Under the pieces are notes generated by a model. That model worked only from the letters and a program-made list of their open reading frames with translations. It was not told where the DNA came from and made no database searches. A stretch of 64,000 nucleotides of DNA from Rhizobium sp. CSW-27 (GTDB lineage: Bacteria; Pseudomonadota; Alphaproteobacteria; Rhizobiales; Rhizobiaceae). A program made the position numbers and the translations under genes. Position 1 is the first letter of the stretch. Every line of letters begins with the position of its first letter. This document shows, one piece after another, positions 57,579 to 64,000 of this stretch. The DNA lies in the NCBI RefSeq assembly GCF_018760785.1, contig NZ_JAHHZO010000020.1, forward strand, positions 1-64,000. The letters run 5' to 3'.

Positions 57579-60038
57579 ATGCTGAAAGTCGTCAAGGAAG
57601 AGCTTGGGTTTGGGAAGGTCGCCGGCAACGAGCGGCCTATGTCCGTTCACATCCCCTATATGCGGCATGTGTCTGACACGGTCATCGGGCTCGAGAATGG
57701 AACCCTGATCAGCGTCATCAAGCTTGATGGACTGTTCTTCCAGACGGAGGACCAGGCCGAATTGAACATGCGTTCTGTTGTGCAGAACACCATGATCCGA
57801 GCACTAGGTTCGAGCCGCTATTCTCTTTGGTCGACTGTAATCCGTCGTGAGGTCGAGACCGAAATCGGCGGTTCGTTCGATTCCTCCTTCTGCGAGATCC
57901 TGAACGATCGCTATATGGACCAACTTCGCAAGAAGCGGATGTTCACGAACGAAATCTACCTGACGATCGTGCGTTCGGGCATGAAAGGGGCGCTTGGCCT
58001 CGGCGACTCGCTGAAGCGGATCTTTGAACGCTCGAACAAGGAGGCCAGGGCCCAAGCGACCCGTGAAGACGTGACCGACCTCGAAGAGCTGGTTGGGAAC
58101 ATCGTGAAAGAGTTGCACAAGTACGGCGCGAAGCCGCTTGGCATCACGTATCGCAAGAAATCAGACGATACCGCGAAAAAGGACATCGATGGAGAAGACG
58201 CTAAGGGCGATCCGTATTCGGAACCCTGCGAGTTCTTCAACACGATCCTGACCTGCGGTGTGCCGCGAAAGATGCGGCTTCCGCGCATGGGAATTCGCAA
58301 CTACGTCGGCACTTCACGGCTTCACTTTTCAAAGCGGACGATGCAAGCACAAGCGGCGGTGGAAGAAGATAGCCGCTATGCCGCTCTACTCTCAATCAAA
58401 GAATATCCTCCATTCACTGGTCCCGGCATGTTGGATGGGTTGCTGCAGGTGAACCACGAGTTCATCCTGACGCAGTCCTTCACCCTTGCAGACAAACCGA
58501 TCGCACAAGAGCGGATCAGCCGCCTTCAACGCCAAATTAAGGCCTCCGACGAAGCGGGTAGTTCGGTCGAATCCGACATCGACTATGCTTTGAACAGCCT
58601 TCTCAATCAGGAGGCTGTATTCGGCTTCCATCATTTTTCGCTTCTGTGCATTTCAAGGGATCTCGAAAGCCTGAGCCGCTGCGTCTCTGAACTTGGCGCG
58701 TGCCTCACCGATATGAATATCAACTGGCTCCGGGAAGATTTGAATCTGGAAGCCGCGTTCTGGGGGCAGTTGCCGGGCAACCGCTCTTACATATCCCGCA
58801 TCGCCATGCTGTCGAGCGCCAATTTTTCGGGCCTCTCCTCGATGCATAATTTCGCGACTGGACAAGCGGATCGCACCCATTGGGGCCTGCCGATCACCAT
58901 TCTGGAAACGACCTCACAAACCCCCTACTGGTTCAACTTCCACCGTCGAGATATCGGGCACTTCACGGTGACTGGTCCTACAGGATCCGGCAAGACCGTG
59001 GGTTTGACCTTCCTCCTGGCTCAAGCGATGCGAGTTTCACCCACGCCTCGAGCCGTGTTCTTCGATAAGGACCGGGGGGCTGAGATCTTCGTCAGGGCGA
59101 TTGGCGGGGCTTACGAGGTGCTGTCTCCGGGAACGCCCACGGGCTTCAACCCGCTGCAACTGGAGAATACCGGCGAGAACCGGGAGTTTCTGGTCCGTCT
59201 GCTTAAAACCATGCTGCGCGGTGATCGTCGCACCGACTTCACGCAAGAGGACGAGGACACCTTGGAAAAGGCAATCGTCCGGATCATGCAGGAGCCGGCA
59301 GCTCAGCGAAATCTCCCCAATCTTGCCGGCCTCCTAATGGGGCGGTCTAAGGCCGACGCCAACGATCTATACTCTCGGCTTCGGCCTTGGATCGAAGGCG
59401 AAAAGGCCTGGCTGTTCAACGCGCCCCATGACGTCCTGTCCTTCTCCGGTCACAGCGTCTTTGGCTTTGATATGACCAACATCCTCGGAAACGAGGAGCT
59501 AAGAACCCCTGCGCTGATGTACCTTTACCATCGCTTGGACGAGCTGCTGGACGGCAACCCCGTCATGTTCTTCATGGATGAAGGCTGGCAGCTGCTGATG
59601 GACGACACGTTCTGCGCTTTCATCGTCGATAAGATGAAGACGATCCGCAAGCTCAACGGAATTGTGGGCTTTGGTACGCAATCGGCCGCTGACATCACCA
59701 AATCCAAAGCCTCGCATACGCTCATTGAGCAGTCGGCCACCAACATCCACTTCCCGAACCCACGGGCTGACGAAGAGAGCTACATCAAGCGCTTCGGCCT
59801 GACGGTGAAGGAATTCAAGTTCATCAAGAACACGCCTCCCGAAAAGAGAACCTTCCTGATCAAGCACGGCAATGACTCTGTCATCGCGCGCCTCGATCTG
59901 TCGACAATGCCGGATCTCGTGAAGGTGCTTTCAGGGCGCAAGGAGACGATCGAGGAGTGCGCCGCACTTCGCGAACAGTACGGAGACGAACCCGAAAACT
60001 GGTTGGCGAAATTCTGCGGATGGGAGAATGCCGAATGA
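57579..60038 (+). CDS. virB4: VirB4-like secretion ATPase
   Basis: 819 residues, usual length. The CagE/TrbE/VirB N-terminal domain (HIPYMRHVSDTVIGLENGTLISVIKL) is followed by Walker A TVTGPTGSGKTVG (about 463-475) and Walker B VMFFMDEGWQLLMDD (about 660), then the FGTQSAADITKS and PNPRADEESYIKRF blocks. It powers pilus assembly and substrate transfer. Its stop overlaps the next ATG. Confidence 0.95.
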   Translation: MLKVVKEELGFGKVAGNERPMSVHIPYMRHVSDTVIGLENGTLISVIKLDGLFFQTEDQAELNMRSVVQNTMIRALGSSRYSLWSTVIRREVETEIGGSFDSSFCEILNDRYMDQLRKKRMFTNEIYLTIVRSGMKGALGLGDSLKRIFERSNKEARAQATREDVTDLEELVGNIVKELHKYGAKPLGITYRKKSDDTAKKDIDGEDAKGDPYSEPCEFFNTILTCGVPRKMRLPRMGIRNYVGTSRLHFSKRTMQAQAAVEEDSRYAALLSIKEYPPFTGPGMLDGLLQVNHEFILTQSFTLADKPIAQERISRLQRQIKASDEAGSSVESDIDYALNSLLNQEAVFGFHHFSLLCISRDLESLSRCVSELGACLTDMNINWLREDLNLEAAFWGQLPGNRSYISRIAMLSSANFSGLSSMHNFATGQADRTHWGLPITILETTSQTPYWFNFHRRDIGHFTVTGPTGSGKTVGLTFLLAQAMRVSPTPRAVFFDKDRGAEIFVRAIGGAYEVLSPGTPTGFNPLQLENTGENREFLVRLLKTMLRGDRRTDFTQEDEDTLEKAIVRIMQEPAAQRNLPNLAGLLMGRSKADANDLYSRLRPWIEGEKAWLFNAPHDVLSFSGHSVFGFDMTNILGNEELRTPALMYLYHRLDELLDGNPVMFFMDEGWQLLMDDTFCAFIVDKMKTIRKLNGIVGFGTQSAADITKSKASHTLIEQSATNIHFPNPRADEESYIKRFGLTVKEFKFIKNTPPEKRTFLIKHGNDSVIARLDLSTMPDLVKVLSGRKETIEECAALREQYGDEPENWLAKFCGWENAE

Positions 60039-61126
60039 GGAACAGTCCGACTCTGAGGCTGCTTATGGCGGCCTTTGCATGGGGAACAGCGCTACCCGCC
60101 TCCTCGCAGGTTCCTGTTACCGATAAGGCTCACACTGCGACCGAAGCGGAACGCAACGGCACAACTAGGCAGATCGAGGAAACAGACAAGCGCCGACATA
60201 CGGTTAGCAAGAGCGTCACCTGCTCGATGTACCGGCCGGGGCGCGGAGGTGACGCCCCCTCGGCAGCACATGCAAATCCGGAGATTGTCGGGCTTGTGAA
60301 GCGCGTGGCGCGTGAGGAAGGGGTAGACGAAACCCTCTTCATGTCTCTCGTCTACCAGGAGAGCCGGTTCAATCCCTGCGCAAAGTCGCCGGTCGGCGCT
60401 ATGGGCTTGTCGCAGCTGATGCCGGGCACAGCCAAGGATCTTGGCGTCAATCCTCACGATATCGAGGATAACCTTCGCGGCGGCGCGCGCTACCTGAAGC
60501 AGCAGCTCCGTACCTTCAACGGCAATACCAACCTTGCGCTCGCCGCATACAACGCGGGGCCAGGCAACGTTCGTAAGTATGGCGGCATCCCTCCGTTCAA
60601 GGAGACGCAGGGGTATGTAGCCGCGATCAAAGGGAAGTGGATGCCCCAGTTCGGAGGCTCCGATGTGTCGAACATCCCCGAAAATTTCGGAGGAGGCACG
60701 TCGGGCTTTTCAGGTGCAAGAGACGCGACCATCAACTCGATGGCGACCAGCCAGTCGATTTCCGAAAACAGCGGGAACGTCGCGTCATGGCTTCAGCAAC
60801 TCGGCCAGATGGAAAGCGGCACGATCCAAGACAGCTGGGACCACAATTCCGGCGCCCGTAATGCGAACCTTGAGATGATGAACCAGGTCATCCGCCTCGG
60901 AACAACGATGGCCGAGCTTATGAATTCTCAGAATGCGCTCGATCTGGGGGGGCTCTCGGGGTCTTCGCGATCCAGCGACTACAAGCGAGATGAGAAGGAA
61001 GAGGATCGCGAGGTAGCTGACCTCTGCGACAAGGAACTGCAGCTTGAGTGGAATCCGGAGGAACAGGTCTGCGTTCGAAAACTCGAACCAGAGGCTGACA
61101 TGAAGCTGATGTTGAGCGCCGAATGA
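60035..61126 (+). CDS. second lytic transglycosylase of the operon
   Basis: 363 residues with a signal peptide (cleavage after ALPASSQ). The SLT domain: LVYQESRFNPCAKSPVGAMGLSQLMPGTAKDLGV with the catalytic Glu, and ALAAYNAGPGNVRKYGGIPPFKETQGYVAAI. A long Ser/Asn-rich C-terminal region follows. Its place between virB4 and virB5 adds a second peptidoglycan hydrolase to a system that already has virB1; it could serve a different assembly stage. Confidence 0.85.
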   Translation: MRNSPTLRLLMAAFAWGTALPASSQVPVTDKAHTATEAERNGTTRQIEETDKRRHTVSKSVTCSMYRPGRGGDAPSAAHANPEIVGLVKRVAREEGVDETLFMSLVYQESRFNPCAKSPVGAMGLSQLMPGTAKDLGVNPHDIEDNLRGGARYLKQQLRTFNGNTNLALAAYNAGPGNVRKYGGIPPFKETQGYVAAIKGKWMPQFGGSDVSNIPENFGGGTSGFSGARDATINSMATSQSISENSGNVASWLQQLGQMESGTIQDSWDHNSGARNANLEMMNQVIRLGTTMAELMNSQNALDLGGLSGSSRSSDYKRDEKEEDREVADLCDKELQLEWNPEEQVCVRKLEPEADMKLMLSAE

Positions 61127-61140
61127 CAAGGAGAACGGCC

Positions 61141-61839
61141 ATGAGAAGAGCATTTCTGACTGCGTTTTCGCTAGCGATAGCGTCTACCGCGCATGCACAA
61201 GTTCCGGTGATCGACAGCGCCAACCTGAAGATCGCGACAGAAACCTCTCAGACGACTGATCAGATCCTGGACACGAACAGGCAAGTTCTGAAGACGGTAG
61301 AAGAGACACTTAAAGCCGTCACAGGGGATCGCGGGAGCGTTTCCAATCCCATGCAAAACCTCGCCGTTGGTCAGGGGTTCAGCGTTTCTCAGATGCCGTC
61401 ACTCGACAGCCTCATGCAGGGCGGAGTCCCGAACTTCGGCAGCATGGGCGGTGATATCGGCCAGATTGCCACCACCTTCATCAACGGTCTTCAGCTGGTA
61501 AAGAACTTGTCTGGCAAGGCGGACAGCACGTTCTCCGGCGACAAGTCCTACGAAGAGATGATGAAGACCGTCCTTGGAGTTGCTGCCCTAGTAAACGGCT
61601 CGCAACAGGCCGTTCAGTCGCGAACACAGGCATTCCAGCAGGCAGGTCAGCAGATCGGCCAGGCCCAAGACATCAAAGGGTCCATCGATCAGAACACGCA
61701 GCTGCAGGTTCAAACCGGCCTGACGATCAACGAAATGATTGGCGTGATGAATGGGACCGTCGGCTCCTTGCAGGCTCAAAATCAGCGCCGCCTTGTCGAC
61801 ATCTCCAATACCAAGAAGGCGCTGACCTACGGTGAATAA
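61141..61839 (+). CDS. virB5: VirB5-like minor pilin
   Basis: 232 residues from the ATG at 61141, which has AAGGAG 9 nt upstream. Signal peptide MRRAFLTAFSLAIASTAHAQVPVID; the mature protein is helical with many Gln (VQSRTQAFQQAGQQIGQAQDI) and ends in QNQRRLVDISNTKKALTYGE, as in VirB5/TrbJ-like tip proteins. It would sit at the pilus tip and aid adhesion. The next start overlaps its stop. Confidence 0.82.
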   Translation: MRRAFLTAFSLAIASTAHAQVPVIDSANLKIATETSQTTDQILDTNRQVLKTVEETLKAVTGDRGSVSNPMQNLAVGQGFSVSQMPSLDSLMQGGVPNFGSMGGDIGQIATTFINGLQLVKNLSGKADSTFSGDKSYEEMMKTVLGVAALVNGSQQAVQSRTQAFQQAGQQIGQAQDIKGSIDQNTQLQVQTGLTINEMIGVMNGTVGSLQAQNQRRLVDISNTKKALTYGE

Positions 61840-62068
61840 GACATTTCGAGTGAAAGGCTTTGTGCTCCTCTCCGTTCTGGTTGCTGCCGGCGTAACCGGC
61901 TGCGCCGGTGCTCCGAAGGAGAAGACTGCACCATGCAAGAGGCCGGCAAACCTCACATCCTACGCCGAGGATCCGCGACAGGAGTGTGGCCCAATGACCA
62001 GCGTGAATGGCAACCCATCAGCAGCGCTGGCGGCGATCGACGCTTTCGCTGCAAGCGGAGAGCAGTGA
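61832..62068 (+). CDS. small VirB7-like lipoprotein
   Basis: 78 residues, GTG start. The signal peptide ends in a lipobox (AAGVTGCAG), so Cys is the lipidated first residue of the mature protein; two more Cys follow (APCKRP, QECGPM). Position between virB5 and virB6 and size fit an entry-exclusion or VirB7-like outer-membrane lipoprotein. Confidence 0.7.
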   Translation: MNKTFRVKGFVLLSVLVAAGVTGCAGAPKEKTAPCKRPANLTSYAEDPRQECGPMTSVNGNPSAALAAIDAFAASGEQ

Positions 62069-62072
62069 CCCC

Positions 62073-63101
62073 ATGAACTTTCTAGGCGGCCTGCTTGAGG
62101 CTCTTGAAGATGCAGGGCGGAATTTCTCGGAGCGGGCTTATGAGGTCGTTGGCGACGAGATCATGCCCTTTCTGACGATCATGCTTATTGCCTACGTCGC
62201 CTATTACGGACTTCAACTCGTCATGGGGACCGCGCGAGTGAGCGTCGGCGAGATCGTCGGCCGGGTCGTGCGGATGATGCTTATCGTCGCCTTCATTGAT
62301 CAGTGGGGCAACTTCCAACTCTTCTTTTACGACTGGCTGAACAACACGCCGGAAGACGTGGGGCGGGCGCTCCTGACGGCTAGCAGTACCGGGATAACTG
62401 AGCCGACAGACGGCCTCTCCATGATTTGGGAGACGGCGAATGAGGCAGCAGCAGCATTCGCGGAGCAGTCAGGCTACTTCGCCATTCTCCCGGGCCTTGT
62501 AGGGTTCCTGATCATGCTGGCGGTTGGGCTGTTCATTGCCGTTGCGCTTGCCATCCTCGTGCTTGCGAAGGTGATGATGTGGGTGCTGCTTGGCACTGCA
62601 CCGATCTTTATCGCCTGCCTATTGTTTGATTCCACACGCCAGTACGGAATGGCTTGGTTCCAGCAGGTTTTGACGTACGCGATCATTCCGCTCTTCGTTT
62701 ACGTCGTCGCCGCCTTTCTCATCACGACCATGGACGCTGAACTGCAGAAGGTCGCAGCGGCAGCATCCGCGAACGAGATCCAGCTAGACGATATCTCGGC
62801 TTTCGTCCTGATCTGCGCGGCTGGCGCTTTTGTCCTCTTCAACATTCAAACGCTCGCCCAGGGAATTACCGGGGGCGTGGCAACGGGCGTTGGTCAGATC
62901 GCTCGATCGGTTGGCTACGCGACCGGGGTTGCACTGCCGGCACGAGCTTTGACCGCGACACGTGCTGTAGCCGGAAGGGCTGGAGAATTAGGAATGGCCG
63001 CACGCGCCAGAACCCATGCCGGCATGAGGGAAAACATCCAAAACGCCGGTGCAGCAGAAGCGATGCAAAACAGAATTACCAACAACAGTCTGCCCAACTA
63101 G
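62073..63101 (+). CDS. virB6: VirB6-like polytopic membrane protein
   Basis: 342 residues from the ATG at 62073. At least five membrane segments: FLTIMLIAYVAYYGLQLVMG, YFAILPGLVGFLIMLAVGLFIAVALAILVLAKVMMWVLLGTAPIFIACLLF, VLTYAIIPLFVYVVAAFLI and AFVLICAAGAFVLF. It forms part of the inner-membrane channel. The C-terminal tail is basic and cytoplasmic. Confidence 0.88.
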   Translation: MNFLGGLLEALEDAGRNFSERAYEVVGDEIMPFLTIMLIAYVAYYGLQLVMGTARVSVGEIVGRVVRMMLIVAFIDQWGNFQLFFYDWLNNTPEDVGRALLTASSTGITEPTDGLSMIWETANEAAAAFAEQSGYFAILPGLVGFLIMLAVGLFIAVALAILVLAKVMMWVLLGTAPIFIACLLFDSTRQYGMAWFQQVLTYAIIPLFVYVVAAFLITTMDAELQKVAAAASANEIQLDDISAFVLICAAGAFVLFNIQTLAQGITGGVATGVGQIARSVGYATGVALPARALTATRAVAGRAGELGMAARARTHAGMRENIQNAGAAEAMQNRITNNSLPN

Positions 63102-63134
63102 GCGACTGGTGGCGGGAATTAAGGGCTAGGACAC

Positions 63135-63827
63135 ATGGCAGAGAATAACGATGCTCTCCGGAGCTATTTTCAGGATGGGGACCGTTGGGAACAAGAGATC
63201 GTCAAAAAGGCCAAACGGTCCAAGGCGTTCGCTTGGCTGATTACGCTGATCTTCGGCGGCATCACGATCCTGTCGCTCTCCGCATTGGTGATGCTCGTGC
63301 CCCTCAAAAGCTTCGAGCCGTACATTGTCGAGGTCGACAAGAACACTGGCTATATTGAGGTCAAGACAGGGCTGACCCGAACATCGAACATCACCGACCA
63401 GCAGGCGGTCACTCAGGCGAATGTCGTCCGTTACATTCGATCCCGCGAGGGCTACGATCCTTTTGCCATCGAGCAGAACTTTGGAATTGCAGCGTTGCTC
63501 TCCACCGGCGACGCAGCGCGCGACCTCCAGGCCCAATGGAGTGCCGCGAACCCTGACAATCCAGCTCGCCGGCTCGGCAAAAATAAGTCGATCACCGTCG
63601 ACATAAAGTCTGTCACCTTCCCCAACACAACAACGGCGCTCGTCCGGTTCTCGACGCATGAGCGCTCTGATTCAGATGTCATCACGCGCCACTTCATCTC
63701 TATCGTTCGCTATCGCTACACGGATACGCCTGAGCGCAACGAATGGCGCTTCGAAAACCCGTTGGGCTTCCAGGTTTATGACTACCGCCGTGATCAGGAA
63801 ACGGTGACCTCGGGAGGTCAGCAGTGA
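63135..63827 (+). CDS. virB8: VirB8-like inner-membrane assembly factor
   Basis: 230 residues. Short cytoplasmic start, one membrane segment (FAWLITLIFGGITILSLSALVMLVP), then the NTF2-like periplasmic domain: VVRYIRSREGYDP, and near the end YRYTDTPERNEWRFENPLGFQVYDYRRDQE, which is diagnostic. It nucleates the secretion complex. Its stop overlaps the virB9 start. Confidence 0.93.
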   Translation: MAENNDALRSYFQDGDRWEQEIVKKAKRSKAFAWLITLIFGGITILSLSALVMLVPLKSFEPYIVEVDKNTGYIEVKTGLTRTSNITDQQAVTQANVVRYIRSREGYDPFAIEQNFGIAALLSTGDAARDLQAQWSAANPDNPARRLGKNKSITVDIKSVTFPNTTTALVRFSTHERSDSDVITRHFISIVRYRYTDTPERNEWRFENPLGFQVYDYRRDQETVTSGGQQ

Positions 63828-64000
63828 AATATGGCTTGCCTTTGGCGGCGTCGATCGCCGCTCTCACGATGGTCCAAGCCTATGCGGCGCAACAGCCCCG
63901 CCCTGGCAGTCTGGATGCGCGTGTGACCAGTGTCGTCTATCAGCCGAACAACGTCGTGAAGGTATCTGCGACCTACGGCATCTCAACGATGATCATCTTC
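63824..64000 (+). CDS. virB9: VirB9-like outer-membrane complex protein, N-terminal part (cut by window edge)
   Basis: 59 residues visible. GTG start overlapping virB8, signal peptide (LPLAASIAALTMVQAYAA), then RPGSLDARVTSVVYQPNNVVKVSATYGISTMIIF, the standard VirB9 N-terminal domain beginning. The rest, and presumably virB10 and virB11, lie beyond the window. Confidence 0.88.
   Translation, partial: MKYGLPLAASIAALTMVQAYAAQQPRPGSLDARVTSVVYQPNNVVKVSATYGISTMIIF

Noticed and set aside
1..64000. CRISPR arrays, rRNA and tRNA genes
   Set aside because: No regularly spaced repeat series and no recognisable tRNA or rRNA sequence was noticed on either strand.

Overview
This window reads as a stretch of a large, probably conjugative plasmid of an alphaproteobacterium in the order Rhizobiales (Rhizobium/Agrobacterium/Brucella-type). 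The grounds are a RepC-type initiator with an adjacent ctRNA-like antisense element, a RcgR/RcgA pair known from rhizobial plasmid conjugation control, an alphaproteobacterial LexA box (GTTC-N7-GTTC), a VirB-type secretion operon and high-GC codon use. No rRNA, tRNA or CRISPR array was seen. No relaxase or coupling protein is visible; they may lie outside the window.

Layout. 1-7.5 kb (all minus strand): plasmid maintenance, with ArdC antirestriction (cut by the left edge), a Fic toxin with a VbhA-like antitoxin, DUF736, a secreted nuclease, RepC and a large ParB-like protein. 7.7-19.6 kb: small accessory genes (PIN protein, HEPN/Abi protein, winged-helix protein, RcgR/RcgA, a five-gene plasmid operon of unknown function, an Xre regulator), most of it bracketed by two 203-bp direct repeats (7773-7975 and 19410-19612) that each carry the same 28-codon reading frame and the same hairpins. 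20.5-22.2 kb: LexA-controlled UmuDC-type error-prone polymerase.

22.8-42.4 kb is a defence island. On the minus strand lies a complete type 1 BREX operon (brxR, brxA, brxB, brxC, pglX, pglZ, brxL). Its BrxL ends in an MIT_C-like domain, and pglX has a base-composition mosaic over its recognition region. Transcribed away from the same regulatory gap is a four-gene operon: ComEC-like metallo-beta-lactamase, an E2-E1-JAB triple fusion, a patatin phospholipase, and a DUF6615-like putative nuclease. This resembles the ubiquitin-like arm of type II CBASS without a CD-NTase, and is the best candidate here for an undescribed system. A WYL regulator and TATAG/CTATA operator repeats sit between the two systems and could control both. 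The island is followed by a serine resolvase with a res-like region and an IS1182-type element.

44.8-51.9 kb: a LysR-regulated Ugp-like ABC importer with a metallophosphoesterase and a HAD phosphatase, looking like an uptake-and-cleave pathway for a phosphodiester. 52.2-55.8 kb: small secreted or membrane proteins, including three tandem staphylococcal-nuclease-fold proteins with progressively lost active-site residues. 55.9-64.0 kb (plus strand): virB1, virB2, virB3, virB4, a second lytic transglycosylase, virB5, a virB7-like lipoprotein, virB6, virB8 and the start of virB9, the type IV secretion apparatus presumably used for conjugation.
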